A stretch of 64,000 nucleotides of DNA from Taishania sp965247975 (GTDB taxonomy: Bacteria; Bacteroidota; Bacteroidia; Flavobacteriales_D; Crocinitomicaceae): the NCBI GenBank assembly GCA_965247975.1, contig OZ252050.1:2542001-2606000 (forward strand), given 5' to 3'. Positions 35,200 through 45,185 of the stretch are shown here, one piece after another. Position numbers and translations under genes: made by a program. Under the pieces are notes generated by a model. It was not told the origin of the DNA and searched no databases. It saw only the letters and a list, made by a program, of their open reading frames with translations. How positions within the stretch are numbered: position 1 is the stretch's first letter; the number at the start of each line of letters is the position of its first letter.

Positions 35200-36582
35200 A
35201 TGACTTTAATAAAATCTATTTCAGGAATTCGTGGCACCATCGGTGGAAAAGTAGATGATGGTCTCACTCCCATCGATGCAGTGAAATTTGCCGCTGCTTA
35301 TGGATCTTGGCTCAAAAACAACAACGCTGGAAAACTCAAAGTCGTAATTGGTCGTGATGCACGTATTTCGGGTCAAATGATCTCAGATTTGGTGATTTCT
35401 ACTTTTGTTGGATTAGGAATCGATGTTGTCAACCTTGGACTTTCAACCACCCCAACTGTTGAAGTTGCTGTACCTATGGAAAAAGCACATGGTGGAATTA
35501 TTTTAACCGCCAGCCACAATCCAAAACAATGGAATGCACTAAAATTGTTGAATGAAAAAGGTGAATTTATTTCCGGAGATGACGGACAACAAGTACTTCA
35601 AATCGCTGAACAAGAGGCTTTTGATTTCGCAGAAGTAGATGACCTAGGAATTGTTACCGAAGATAATTCGTATTTACAAAAACACATTCAAGCAATCTTA
35701 GATTTGCCTTTGGTGGATAAAAAAGCCATTGAAGCTGCGAACTTTTCAATTGTTGTGGATGCTGTAAATTCCACCGGAGGGATTTTCGTGCCTGCATTGT
35801 TAGATGCGCTCGGCGTAAAGAATGTTACAAAATTATACTGTGATCCAACAGGTCATTTTCCTCACAATCCAGAACCCTTACCTGAACATTTGACGGATTT
35901 GTCCGATAAAATCAAAGAGGTTGGTGCCGATGTCGGTTTTACAGTAGATCCAGATGTAGACCGTTTGGCAATGGTTTGCGAAGACGGAACCATGTTTGGC
36001 GAAGAATATACTCTTGTAGCCGTGGCTGATTATGTATTAACGCATACACCTGGCGCAACGGTTTCGAATTTGTCGTCTACTCGAGCATTGCGAGATGTCA
36101 CAGAAAGTCGCGGTTTGACCTATACAGCAAGCGCTGTGGGCGAAGTAAATGTCGTGACGGCAATGAAAGCAACGAATGCAGTTATTGGAGGCGAAGGAAA
36201 TGGAGGTGTTATCTACCCAGAATTGCATTATGGCCGTGATTCCTTGGTTGGTATTGCCTTGTTTTTGAGTCATTTGGCGCACAAAAAAATGAAAGTTTCT
36301 GCGTTGCGCGATTCATATCCTAAATACACCATTTCAAAAAACAAAATTGAATTGACTCCTGCCATTGATGTTGATATGGTGCTTACAAAAATGGCCGAAA
36401 AATATGCCAACGAAGAAGTGGACACAACCGATGGAGTGAAAATTTACATCGGCAAAGAATGGGTACACTTGCGAAAAAGCAATACGGAACCAATTATTCG
36501 CATTTATTCAGAAAGCGAAAATGAAGACAAAGCGAATCAATTTGCTGAACGAATCATTGCCGATATCAAAGGACTTATCTAA
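35200..36582 (+). CDS. glmM: Phosphoglucosamine mutase / phosphohexomutase
   Basis: 460 residues of the alpha-D-phosphohexomutase family. The phosphoserine loop is TASHNP with Ser105, the metal loop is DPDVDR at 250-255, the sugar-binding loop is GGEGNGG at 330-336, and the C-terminal phosphate site is RKSNTEPIIRIY. It converts glucosamine-6-phosphate to glucosamine-1-phosphate for peptidoglycan and LPS. The GGEGNGG loop is closer to the archaeal/ManB-like branch than to E. coli GlmM (GEQSGH), as is usual in Bacteroidota, so the exact sugar should be taken as likely. Ends in a good terminator. Confidence 0.88.
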   Translation: MTLIKSISGIRGTIGGKVDDGLTPIDAVKFAAAYGSWLKNNNAGKLKVVIGRDARISGQMISDLVISTFVGLGIDVVNLGLSTTPTVEVAVPMEKAHGGIILTASHNPKQWNALKLLNEKGEFISGDDGQQVLQIAEQEAFDFAEVDDLGIVTEDNSYLQKHIQAILDLPLVDKKAIEAANFSIVVDAVNSTGGIFVPALLDALGVKNVTKLYCDPTGHFPHNPEPLPEHLTDLSDKIKEVGADVGFTVDPDVDRLAMVCEDGTMFGEEYTLVAVADYVLTHTPGATVSNLSSTRALRDVTESRGLTYTASAVGEVNVVTAMKATNAVIGGEGNGGVIYPELHYGRDSLVGIALFLSHLAHKKMKVSALRDSYPKYTISKNKIELTPAIDVDMVLTKMAEKYANEEVDTTDGVKIYIGKEWVHLRKSNTEPIIRIYSESENEDKANQFAERIIADIKGLI

Positions 36583-36600
36583 TTTATTTGTCCGATTTGA

Positions 36601-36638
36601 AAAAGCTCGGGCATTTTTCCGAGTTTAATTTTTTTTGA
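36601..36638 (+). terminator. Rho-independent terminator after glmM
   Basis: CTCGG (36606-36610) pairs with CCGAG (36619-36623), extended by A-T pairs on both sides, with the loop GCATTTTT and a following T-rich tail ending in eight T. It lies 19 bases past the glmM stop. Confidence 0.75.
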
Positions 36639-36645
36639 CCAATTC

Positions 36646-37416
36646 ATGTCGAAATTAACGACAGAAAATGCGTTTTTTGATCTATCAGATTATGGTCGAC
36701 CAATCGCAACTTTTATTGCCAATAAACTCAAAGGGACTTTTGTAACTCCTGTTCATGTTACGTTTGTTTTCGGCCTTTGTGGACTTTTAGCCGTTTACTT
36801 TATTCTAAATGGCAACTACAAATTAGCTGGTGCGTTTTTGATTCTTAAATCCATTATTGACGCCGTAGATGGAACTTTAGCTCGCTTAAATCAAAAACCA
36901 TCCTACATTGGTCGATATTTAGACAGTATTTTTGATTTCGTGCTTAATGCGATTACCCTAGCCGCTATCGGTTATGTGACCTTCACTCCTATTTACTTTA
37001 TTCTAGCTGCATTTTTCGCTTTACAACTTCAAGGAACCTTGTACAATTATTATTACGTTATTCTTCGCACTAATTCCGTCGGAGGTGATGCAACAAGCCA
37101 AATATTTGAACGAAAAACGCCTTCTGCACTGCATGGTGAAAATCAAAAAATCGTAGATTGGCTTTTTAAAATCTATTTGATTTTTTACGGATTATTCGAC
37201 AAAATCATTTACAATTTAGATTATTCTGCGCACAAAGTGAAAACCCTTCCCAAATGGTTCATGACCGCTGTATCGTGCTACGGACTGGGTTTTCAATTGC
37301 TAATTATGGCTTTTTTATTAGCGCTAAATAAACCGGATTGGATCATTCCGTTTTTTATTGGTTATTCAGCATTCATTTTCGTTTTTATCGCAATTCGGCG
37401 CTGGGTGATTTCATGA
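36646..37416 (+). CDS. CDP-alcohol phosphatidyltransferase family enzyme
   Basis: 256 residues with six or so membrane helices. The signature D(x)2DG(x)2AR(x)8G(x)3D(x)3D is exact: D72, D75-G76, A79-R80, G89, D93 and D97. These residues bind Mg2+ and CDP-diacylglycerol, and transfer the phosphatidyl group to an alcohol in phospholipid synthesis. The acceptor (serine, glycerol-phosphate, inositol or other) is not clear from sequence. It starts just after the glmM terminator and so has its own promoter or relies on read-through. Confidence 0.92.
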   Translation: MSKLTTENAFFDLSDYGRPIATFIANKLKGTFVTPVHVTFVFGLCGLLAVYFILNGNYKLAGAFLILKSIIDAVDGTLARLNQKPSYIGRYLDSIFDFVLNAITLAAIGYVTFTPIYFILAAFFALQLQGTLYNYYYVILRTNSVGGDATSQIFERKTPSALHGENQKIVDWLFKIYLIFYGLFDKIIYNLDYSAHKVKTLPKWFMTAVSCYGLGFQLLIMAFLLALNKPDWIIPFFIGYSAFIFVFIAIRRWVIS

Positions 37417-37517
37417 TGGGAAAAATTGATTCATTTATTAATTAATGCTCAAAATGAATATAAATAATTGAACCACAACCAACATTAGTTGTACATTTAA
37501 CCAACAAAAATTGTTCT

Positions 37518-39245
37518 ATGAAAAAATTAGCTTTACTCCTATTCATTATTCCTTTCGGAATTTCAGCGCAAAAAGTAACGGAAATGATCATCAAATCGGA
37601 CGTTAAAAAAATTAAACTGTTTCTAACTTCGGGTCAAATGACACATGAAACTGAAGTAAAGCTAGAAAAAGGACGCAACAAATTAATTTTCGCTGGAATT
37701 TCTGCATTCGCTGATCCACAAAGCATTCAATTCACCAATAATAAGTCATTTCGATTGGTTTCTGTTTCGACGGAAATGGATTTTTTGGCGGCCGAACAAT
37801 TCAATCCCCGCATTTCAAATTTAAAAGATTCCCTGACTAAATTGCTCGATAAACTTCAAGCCAATGCTGATATCCAAAGCTCTTATCAAGCAGAATTGGG
37901 AATCATGAACACCAACCGAGACTTAAAAGGTGCAAATCAAAATTTGACAGTAGCTCAAATCAAAGAAGCAGGAGAATATTACAGAATTAGAACTTTGGAA
38001 ATCAACAATCAACTATCAAAATTGAATAAAGAGCGTGCTGAATTGAACACAAAAATCGAAGGAACTAGGTACAAATTAGCGGAACTTAATTTCAACGAAA
38101 ATCAACGAAGCAATCAAGTCATTATTCTCATTGAATCCGATGTGGCGGAAAAAGCGACAATTGGGTTAACATACCTTGTGAGCGACTGTGGATGGGCGGC
38201 AACCTATGATTTGTCTGCAACGGATGTCAATCAAAAAGTGAATTTGAAATACAAAGCGCAAGTGTATAACAACACAGGAAATGAATGGAAAGATGTTGAT
38301 TTAACTTTGTCGACAGCCGACCCACTTCTATCGGCTAGTCAACCGATTTTAAGTCCATGGTATTTAGATTATTACACCGCTAACACATGGAATTACGACA
38401 AAAAAGTGCAGGGACAAAAAAACGATTACTTAGATAAAGCAAGAAATGATCTAAGTATTGCAAACCAACGCGTTTATGATGGCTATATTCTGAATAATCA
38501 AAATGATATACAGACTATAAATCAATCGCTTGAATTGAATCCGCAAGGAGGATTTAATCCCGTTTTTGGTCAAACCAATGTGCAAATGCGCCAGATTGAA
38601 ATCTCAGAATTATCAACTGAGTTTGAAATCAAAAACACCTTTAGTTGCCCAAGCGATGCCAAGCCATACATTGTGGATGTCAAAGAATACAATCTCGACG
38701 CCACTTATTCATACGTGACAGTGCCAAAACTCGATCAAGGTACTTTCTTAATTGCAAATATTGTTGATTGGCAAGATCTTGACTTAGTACCTGGTCCAAC
38801 GAACGTATATTTTGGCGGAATGTATGTGGGCGTTTCAGAAATTGACACGCGAAATACAAGTGATACCTTGGCTTTGTCTTTGGGAAGAGACAGTAAAGTC
38901 GTTGTGGCTCGTAAATTGAAGAAAGAAGTGAGTTCGAAAAAGGTGATTGGAAGTACCAAAAAAGAAACGTATTTGTATGAAATATCTTTGAGAAATAATC
39001 GCTCAACTCCAATAACCATTGATGTTTTTGACCAAATTCCAATTGCTCGAAACACGGACATTACTGTGACTGCGGATGAAATTTCAGGAGCAACCAAAGA
39101 CCCATTGACTGGGGAGTTGAAATGGCAAATTACCATCCAACCGGGAGAAGCAAAATCATTGGATCTTGGATTCTCAGTGAAATATCCGAAAGATGGAAAT
39201 GTGAGCGTGCAAAAATACCGTTCCATAAGTGCTCCTTCTTTTTAA
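37518..39245 (+). CDS. DUF4139 (mucoidy inhibitor A-like) exported protein
   Basis: 575 residues. Signal peptide (ends ISAQ), an N-terminal DUF4140-like domain (about 28-130: VKLEKGRNKLIFAGISAFADP), a coiled-coil segment (about 105-205) and the DUF4139 domain (about 210-570: LTYLVSDCGWAATYDLSATD, YNNTGNEWKDVDLTLSTADP, and SLRNNRSTPITIDVFDQIP). Proteins of this type are secreted or outer-membrane linked; the name comes from a mucoidy phenotype in other bacteria. Function unknown. No T9SS sorting domain at the end. Isolated but same-strand with the methyltransferase 31 bases on. Confidence 0.88.
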   Translation: MKKLALLLFIIPFGISAQKVTEMIIKSDVKKIKLFLTSGQMTHETEVKLEKGRNKLIFAGISAFADPQSIQFTNNKSFRLVSVSTEMDFLAAEQFNPRISNLKDSLTKLLDKLQANADIQSSYQAELGIMNTNRDLKGANQNLTVAQIKEAGEYYRIRTLEINNQLSKLNKERAELNTKIEGTRYKLAELNFNENQRSNQVIILIESDVAEKATIGLTYLVSDCGWAATYDLSATDVNQKVNLKYKAQVYNNTGNEWKDVDLTLSTADPLLSASQPILSPWYLDYYTANTWNYDKKVQGQKNDYLDKARNDLSIANQRVYDGYILNNQNDIQTINQSLELNPQGGFNPVFGQTNVQMRQIEISELSTEFEIKNTFSCPSDAKPYIVDVKEYNLDATYSYVTVPKLDQGTFLIANIVDWQDLDLVPGPTNVYFGGMYVGVSEIDTRNTSDTLALSLGRDSKVVVARKLKKEVSSKKVIGSTKKETYLYEISLRNNRSTPITIDVFDQIPIARNTDITVTADEISGATKDPLTGELKWQITIQPGEAKSLDLGFSVKYPKDGNVSVQKYRSISAPSF

Positions 39246-39276
39246 GTAAGATAATGTTGATCTGTTAAGGTTAGAA

Positions 39277-39909
39277 ATGAACTACTACCAAGAAACATTC
39301 AATACTTGGAACAAAGTTGCTTCGCTATACGAGGAGAAATTCATGAATTTGAATTTGTACGATAAAACGTACGATTGTTTTTTGGAACACTTGCCACAAA
39401 CTCCTATTAAACTCCTTGAAATTGGTTGTGGTCCTGGAAACATCACGAAGTACTTTTTGTATAAAAGGCCTGATATAAAAATAGTCGGAACGGATGTAGC
39501 TCCTAACATGATTGAATTAGCACGAAAAAACAATCCTAGTGCAGAATTCCTTGTGCTCGACAGTCGTGAAATCGACACATTGAGCACCAAATTTGATGCG
39601 TTGGTTTGTGGTTTTGTATTGCCTTATTTATCGGAATCTGATATCAAAAAGTTAATTCAAGATTGTGTAAATCTGCTAAATGATCATGGTCTTATTTATA
39701 TTAGCTTTGTGGAAGGTACAGCGCAACAATCTGGATTTAAAGTCGGGAGTAACGGTGATCGCGTTTATTTTCATTATCATGATCTAATGAATCTAAAAGC
39801 ACTTCTTACTGAAAACACTATCGAGGTGCTAACGGTTTTTGAAGTGAATTACAAGAAATCTAAAACTTCTTCTGAAAATCATACCATTTTGATTGCAAAG
39901 AAAATTTAA
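39277..39909 (+). CDS. Class I SAM-dependent methyltransferase
   Basis: 210 residues. Motif I LLEIGCGPGNITKYF near 46, motif II acidic end GTDVAPNMIELARKN near 72, and the post-I blocks DALVCGFVLPYL and LIYISFVEG. The fold binds S-adenosylmethionine; the substrate is unknown and the sequence resembles the small-molecule (UbiE/Methyltransf_25) type. It is 15 bases upstream of a lipoprotein gene. Confidence 0.88.
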   Translation: MNYYQETFNTWNKVASLYEEKFMNLNLYDKTYDCFLEHLPQTPIKLLEIGCGPGNITKYFLYKRPDIKIVGTDVAPNMIELARKNNPSAEFLVLDSREIDTLSTKFDALVCGFVLPYLSESDIKKLIQDCVNLLNDHGLIYISFVEGTAQQSGFKVGSNGDRVYFHYHDLMNLKALLTENTIEVLTVFEVNYKKSKTSSENHTILIAKKI

Positions 39910-39923
39910 TACTGATAAATCTC

Positions 39924-40652
39924 ATGAAACACTCACTTCTATTAGTGCTTTTGATTGCGATGAGTTGCAAAAACGAGCCAAAAAAGCAAGCCGCTCAAGA
40001 GAATGCGAATCCGATTTCTGAAAACGTCACCACAGAAAAGAGCGTTACCGTTGAAGTCAAAAAACCAGAAGATTTTGTACCAAAAGGATTTGTCATTTTC
40101 GATAAAATAATCGGCGATCTGAACAAAGATGGTGCAGATGATTGTGTTCTTATCATTAAAGGAACGCAAAAAGATAAATTCATAGTAGATGAAGACCGTG
40201 GCGAATTAGATCAAAACAGAAGAGGAATCATTGTGTTACTGAAAGATGGTAAATCATATCAATTGGCATCGCAAAATTTAAAATGTTTTTCCTCTGAGAA
40301 TGAAGATGGTGGAGTTTATTATGCGCCTGAATTGAGCGTTGATATTGACCTTGGGAAATTATATGTCAAGTATGCTCATGGTCGATATGGTTATTGGCAT
40401 TATACCTTTCGCTATCAAAACAATGATTTTGAACTCATTGGCTATGAATCTGCTTCAACTCGAGGACCAGTGATTAACACCGAAATCAGCATTAATTTTT
40501 CTACCAAACGAAAACAAGTGAAAGAAAACACCAATGAAGAAGCTGAACCAGGCGACGAAGTTTACACGGAAACTTGGACAACATTGAAAAATAAAAAAAT
40601 GATCAAGCTTTCAGAAATTAAAGACTTTGATGAGCTTTATGAATTTAATTAA
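39924..40652 (+). CDS. Lipoprotein, VCBS/FG-GAP-like, unknown function
   Basis: 242 residues. Signal peptide with lipobox MSC at about 13-15, an Ala/Lys-rich linker, then a domain beginning GFVIFDKIIGDLNKDGADDC, a calcium-loop pattern like a single FG-GAP/VCBS repeat, with continuing beta structure (GKLYVKYAHGRYGYWHYTF). Similar proteins in Bacteroidota are common and unannotated. Follows the methyltransferase closely on the same strand. Confidence 0.78.
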   Translation: MKHSLLLVLLIAMSCKNEPKKQAAQENANPISENVTTEKSVTVEVKKPEDFVPKGFVIFDKIIGDLNKDGADDCVLIIKGTQKDKFIVDEDRGELDQNRRGIIVLLKDGKSYQLASQNLKCFSSENEDGGVYYAPELSVDIDLGKLYVKYAHGRYGYWHYTFRYQNNDFELIGYESASTRGPVINTEISINFSTKRKQVKENTNEEAEPGDEVYTETWTTLKNKKMIKLSEIKDFDELYEFN

Positions 40653-40737
40653 CTTTTTCAAAATAGGTGCAGGTGCAAAAATAATACTGTACTTTCCCGC
40701 TTGGTCCTATTTGGTCGTATGGATAATTATTCACTCG

Positions 40738-41160
40738 TCAATATAGTATTCGCTTAATTTCTTTTATAAAGCTCTTGCTTTCCAATATGAATGCAAGTGT
40801 CCAACCCAAAGGCATCAATATTAATAGCAAAGCAACTATTAAGTTTAGTTTGTCTTGTGTTAGTCCTTTGTAGCTTAGAAAAGTTATAGCCACAAAAGCA
40901 AAAGTCAAAGCTATCCAATACAAATTACTTGGCACTACTTCCAATTTTAGGTCTCCTTTGTCTAGGTCATATTGTCCTTTAATTTTTACATAACCTATCA
41001 CCATACCGTTTATCAAAGCAAGGTTTGTATAAAATCCACTTAATGAACCGTTTTTTGCTGTTCCTTCAAAAGTCTTTGATAAATGGTTATCCTTTCTAAG
41101 CGAAGTCAGAATAATTGATACTTGTTCAGGGTTATTTAATATTTCAAAAGTTCTTTTCAA
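40738..41160 (-). CDS. Hypothetical two-helix membrane protein
   Basis: 140 residues. A soluble N-terminal part of about 80 residues (with SGFYTNLALINGMVIGYVKI) and two C-terminal membrane helices (about 82-98 and 106-128). No family recognised. Not close enough to the TonB receptor gene (47 bases) to be called an operon partner with certainty, though it lies upstream of nothing else. Plausible real gene. Confidence 0.6.
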   Translation of the reverse strand: MKRTFEILNNPEQVSIILTSLRKDNHLSKTFEGTAKNGSLSGFYTNLALINGMVIGYVKIKGQYDLDKGDLKLEVVPSNLYWIALTFAFVAITFLSYKGLTQDKLNLIVALLLILMPLGWTLAFILESKSFIKEIKRILY

Positions 41161-41207
41161 AGTATGGAAACCAATAATCCGATGGTCAAAAATTGTTTCA
41201 AGTAAAT

Positions 41208-43859
41208 CTAGAAACGAACAATAAGTTTAAGATTGATGCGTCGCTGTGTTAAGTAATTTGGCACCGCGTATTGCGTTCCGTTGGTTCCTTGGATCCATTG
41301 CTTCGAGAGTTCGTTATTGATTCCCAATAAATTATACACTTCCAGGGATAAAATCGCCTGCGTGAAATTTCGACTAATAAAGGTCTTTTTCTCTTTCTTT
41401 TTGTACAAGAAATCATACGAAGTCCCAATGTCCACGCGGAAATATTCTCTCAAGCGCAAGGTGTCTTTGTAACGATTCCGATCTGGTGGACCAAAAGGCA
41501 AACCTGTACCAAATTGAATTCCAACTTGCGCACTTAAAGCTTCCAATCCTGGCATTTGATCCTGAATCAAAACACCAATATTTAATCGTTGATCCGTCGG
41601 TCTTGGAATATATCCTGGTTTAATAAGCGCTGAATCAACTACTGTTTGATCTTCACTTATGCCAAAAATAATGGCTTCTCCCGCAGCATTGTAATACTCT
41701 GTGTATTGGTCATTCAACAAATTTTCTTTCGTGGATAATAAACCAATTTTAAAATACGACTCGATGCCACGAATGAATTCTCCGTGCATCATCATATCAA
41801 TTCCGTATGCATACGCAACGGCATCGTTGTTTGCAAAGTATCGTGTGCGCACATTCTCAACTTCAAAAGCGTTTACATCCCATAAATATTTGTAATACAA
41901 CTCGGTCGTGAATTTAAATGGATTAGATCTTCCCCACATGTTGAAGAACATATCGTAACCTAAAACAGCATGATAAGACTTTTGAGCCTTAACATCCAAA
42001 TTTAAGGTTCCATCAAACCTTCTTAAATCGCGATAAAACGGCGGTTGATAATACAATCCTGTCGAAAATCGAACGGTCATGTCTCGGCGCACGATGTTTG
42101 AATCTTTCATCATATAGGCACGCGGATAATACATGATCGAAGCGCGCGGAGTCACATAAAATTCCTGATTAACCGTTGTATAACCAGCACGTGTTCCAAT
42201 CGCCATAGCCCAACGATTTGCAGAGTTAGCAATCGTATCGGTCAATGTCCGAGTATAATGCGTTTTGTCTTTTTTGTTTTTAATTTTCTTCGACAAAGTC
42301 ACGACATAATTTTTCTTCGATTTTGCCCAAATTTGATTGTATTGCACATGTCCTGTTACCCAATCCGATTGCAAATTCAATTTTCCTTTAATCGTTTCGA
42401 GTAATTCAACCTGCGTCGGGCTACCTTGCGGAATACTATAACCCGCAGAGTCAATCATTTTCCATTCACTCAAAACATCAAAGAAATCATTGTGTTGGTA
42501 TTTCACGCCCCAATGAAACTCTTTTTCCCTAAATTTCATACGATCATTATCCACGTATCCTTTGAAAATAGATCTTTTACCCGTATGATAAACGCTGTAA
42601 ATATTTGCTCTCAAACGATTTCGTGCGTGATTCAAAAAAGTCCCAACACCCAAAACACCAATCGAGTCACCAAAATTTTCTTGATTAGGATCTGTTTCCA
42701 ATTCATTTAAAAAGTATTGGCCTTGCACATCGAAATACTCACGTTCATCGGTATTGAAAAAGGAAGCAAAGAAATTTAGTTCGGTTTTTTTGTTCGGTTC
42801 ATACCGCAATTTTGTGCCTGCGGTAATCGTTCTAAATTTGGTTTGTTCTTGACCGTCAAAGTAGATGTTGAAGCGATAAGCTTCTTGCGCAACACCAAAA
42901 TCAGTTTGCTGTGTTTGCGGGGCAAATAAGTAATTATTGCTTGAAACATGCCCTAAAATAGACCAATCTAACTTTTCGTTAATGGTATAATTTGTGAGCA
43001 ATTGTGCATCCCAAAAAACAGGATTATACGCACCTTTTGCAGGCAAGGAATTCAAAAAATAGCCATTGGAGCGGTAACGAGCTCCAAACATGTAATTGAA
43101 TCTTTTTCGTTTTCCTAATTGTTGCTCAAAACTCCCTTCTACCCCGAGCATCGATGCCATGATGGATCCTCGCAATGTATCGGCTTTTCGGTAATCGATA
43201 TCCAAGACTGAACTTAATTTATCGCCGTAGCGAGCATCAAAGCCTCCACCCGAAAAACGTAATGCTTCCACCAAAGCACTATTAATAAAACTCATTCCCT
43301 CCTGCTGTCCAGCTCGGGTCAAAAACGGTCTGTAAATCTCAAAACCATTCACATAAACCAAGTTTTCCTCATAACTTCCTCCTCGAACATTGTAGTTAGA
43401 TGTCAACTCATTGCTTGAAGTGGCCGCTGTTGTAAAGATGAGCGAACGTTCGATGTTCATCACGGGCAGAATGTCGTAGCGCAATTTTATTGGATCTAAT
43501 TCAAAAGGTTTTTCAATTTCTCCGATTACTGTTGTTGGTCCTACAAATTGTGTTCGTACATTGAAAACAACTGTTGGAATGTTATTCAATCCGGCATCCT
43601 TCACAAAAAAGCGACTAGTCTGCGTAATTTTCTCTGGTTGATAATAGTATTCTATACTCAGACTATCGCCTACATTTGCTTTCACCGAATAAATTCCTGA
43701 TTCATCAGTGAAAATAGCACTTTTGGATTCGTTGACACGCAAACGAACGCCCACCATTCCTTTCTTGTCCAAATCCACACATTGTCCCGTGAGGATAACT
43801 TCCTGTCCAAAGACTAGAGAAGAAAAACAAACAAGAAGAAGCGTTACAATTTTATGCAT
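41208..43859 (-). CDS. TonB-dependent receptor with carboxypeptidase-like domain
   Basis: About 883 residues from the ATG at 43859, which gives the signal peptide MHKIVTLLLVCFSSLVFGQ; a more distant in-frame start at 43898 is not signal-like. N-terminal CarboxypepD_reg-like domain (about 20-105), plug (about 115-225, with SSNELTSNYNVRGGSYEEN and ALVEALRFSGGGFDARYGDK) and a long barrel ending ITQRRINLKLIVRF. Larger than the receptor at 20972 and lacking its CxxC. The -7 box TACTTTTG on the minus strand just upstream (within 43860-43880) should be its promoter. Ligand unknown. Confidence 0.9.
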   Translation of the reverse strand: MHKIVTLLLVCFSSLVFGQEVILTGQCVDLDKKGMVGVRLRVNESKSAIFTDESGIYSVKANVGDSLSIEYYYQPEKITQTSRFFVKDAGLNNIPTVVFNVRTQFVGPTTVIGEIEKPFELDPIKLRYDILPVMNIERSLIFTTAATSSNELTSNYNVRGGSYEENLVYVNGFEIYRPFLTRAGQQEGMSFINSALVEALRFSGGGFDARYGDKLSSVLDIDYRKADTLRGSIMASMLGVEGSFEQQLGKRKRFNYMFGARYRSNGYFLNSLPAKGAYNPVFWDAQLLTNYTINEKLDWSILGHVSSNNYLFAPQTQQTDFGVAQEAYRFNIYFDGQEQTKFRTITAGTKLRYEPNKKTELNFFASFFNTDEREYFDVQGQYFLNELETDPNQENFGDSIGVLGVGTFLNHARNRLRANIYSVYHTGKRSIFKGYVDNDRMKFREKEFHWGVKYQHNDFFDVLSEWKMIDSAGYSIPQGSPTQVELLETIKGKLNLQSDWVTGHVQYNQIWAKSKKNYVVTLSKKIKNKKDKTHYTRTLTDTIANSANRWAMAIGTRAGYTTVNQEFYVTPRASIMYYPRAYMMKDSNIVRRDMTVRFSTGLYYQPPFYRDLRRFDGTLNLDVKAQKSYHAVLGYDMFFNMWGRSNPFKFTTELYYKYLWDVNAFEVENVRTRYFANNDAVAYAYGIDMMMHGEFIRGIESYFKIGLLSTKENLLNDQYTEYYNAAGEAIIFGISEDQTVVDSALIKPGYIPRPTDQRLNIGVLIQDQMPGLEALSAQVGIQFGTGLPFGPPDRNRYKDTLRLREYFRVDIGTSYDFLYKKKEKKTFISRNFTQAILSLEVYNLLGINNELSKQWIQGTNGTQYAVPNYLTQRRINLKLIVRF

Positions 43860-43940
43860 GGGTGCAAAAGTAGTGGCATGAACGATATATCCGTACAATT
43901 ATTTTAAAATGTGGAAAAAAACATAAAGAAATGTTCATGC

Positions 43941-44612
43941 TTAACCCCAAACCGAGATCTCAGTAAAAATTCTCAAAATCAAGGCAATTGGAAAAATGAT
44001 CGCAGAAAGAATGAAAATGATTTTACCATGCTTTCGGGTTACTTCGTAGTAACTATACACTTTTGTTCCATTCGGAAGTTTGTTCTTCGCGTGCCAAATA
44101 AAATAACCGATTAAAAGTCCTAAAAAGCCACCTAAGAATGTCATCAGATATCCTAATAATATCCAACCAAGTTGACCTCCTTGAGGCTTGGACAATTCAG
44201 TTTGTCGCACCTTTTGTTGAGCTTCAATCTGGTTAATATCAATGGGAATATTTCTTTCTTCCAAAATTTTGCGACTCAAGAGCACATCGATTTCGTTCCA
44301 TTCATCTTTTTGGATCAATACATCCAACAATTCTGCATCGCTAAATCAAAAGAGGTAATATTCGTGTGGAATTTCAATTAAATACTCTTTTGCCTTTTAA
44401 AACAAAAGCGCTTCAGCTTTTTCAGAATCAGCTGGGTTTATTAGAATTTCATGCTTGTTTGAAGGAGCTTCGCCTTGAATAACAAAATCTAAATCATCTG
44501 AATCTTTTTTTGAAATTGCTTGAATGCCATTCTCAGCAAGTAACTGAATGACTTCATCAGCTTCAGATTTTGTTCCTAAAGTTCTAAAAGAGTGGTTCAG
44601 ATGCAGATTCAT
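43941..44612 (-). pseudogene. DUF2007-type membrane protein gene split by two in-frame stops
   Basis: Two minus-strand ORFs (44397-44612 and 43941-44330) are in the same frame and read as one protein of ~223 residues interrupted by TAA at 44397-44399 and TGA at 44346-44348. The N-terminal part (FRTLGTKSEADEVIQLLAEN, then FVIQGEAPS and INPADSEKAEALLF) looks like a DUF2007 domain. After the first stop the frame continues KAKEYLIEIPHEYYLF, stop, then FSDAELLDVLIQKDEWNEID, and ends with three membrane helices and TKVYSYYEVTRKHGKIIF. The continuity of sense across both stops shows a recently broken gene rather than two genes. The TGA could also be read by suppression, but this is less likely. Confidence 0.75.
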
Positions 44613-44632
44613 GAGAAATAGCTATTGTTTCA

Positions 44633-45097
44633 TCAATTATCTAACAAATCGCGGCTTGCACCAATAAAATCTTCCTCACCTTTTCCAGAAAGCATCAATT
44701 CTGCTTTGTATTTAGCCGTTTTTGACCAGTAAATAATAAACAAGACTAAACTTGCAATTCCAGCAATGCCTTTCAAAGCATCAATTGGAATAATTCCAAC
44801 AACTCCAGCAATTGCCATCGCAAGACCAACGCCTCGACCAAAATCTCCATCCGCTGGCAAACCTCTGTGCGCGTATTCGGCTTTCACTGAATCACTTATT
44901 TTTGGGTAAAGTATAAATCCATATACCACACTAAAAAGCGGAATGAACATCAACCAAACATTCCCCGCTGGCACCAATCGACGTGAATCAGCTACTTGTT
45001 TTAACGTGTTTTGAAGATTTAAAAGGTAATAAACATAAAGAACGATTACACCGATTAAAAAAATCAACAAAATCAATAAAAAATCACTATCTAACAT
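44633..45097 (-). CDS. DUF4328-like membrane protein
   Basis: 154 residues with about four membrane helices (about 6-28, 48-66, 93-105, 110-130). The block LKQVADSRRLVPAGNVWLMFIP is typical of a family of small polytopic proteins often annotated DUF4328-like. Function unknown. Immediately upstream of the broken DUF2007-type gene on the minus strand and perhaps once in the same operon. Confidence 0.7.
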   Translation of the reverse strand: MLDSDFLLILLIFLIGVIVLYVYYLLNLQNTLKQVADSRRLVPAGNVWLMFIPLFSVVYGFILYPKISDSVKAEYAHRGLPADGDFGRGVGLAMAIAGVVGIIPIDALKGIAGIASLVLFIIYWSKTAKYKAELMLSGKGEEDFIGASRDLLDN

Positions 45098-45185
45098 GTT
45101 AATCTTGTTTTTTGATTTAAAATTTTAGTAATAATAGTATTTTTATTTTGGTTTGGCAAAGAATCTAAAATACAAAAACTTGATT

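Noticed and set aside
38735..39226. 163-residue minus-strand frame under the DUF4139 gene
   Set aside because: Shadow of a confident plus-strand gene with conserved domain sequence.
40660..40735. Promoter-like TATTTTTG on the minus strand at about 40670
   Set aside because: It points into the 3' end of a plus-strand gene with no minus-strand gene behind it; a single 8-base match in AT-rich DNA is expected by chance.
44397..44612. 71-residue ORF as an independent DUF2007 gene
   Set aside because: Same frame as the next ORF with sense sequence through both stops; better explained as one broken gene.
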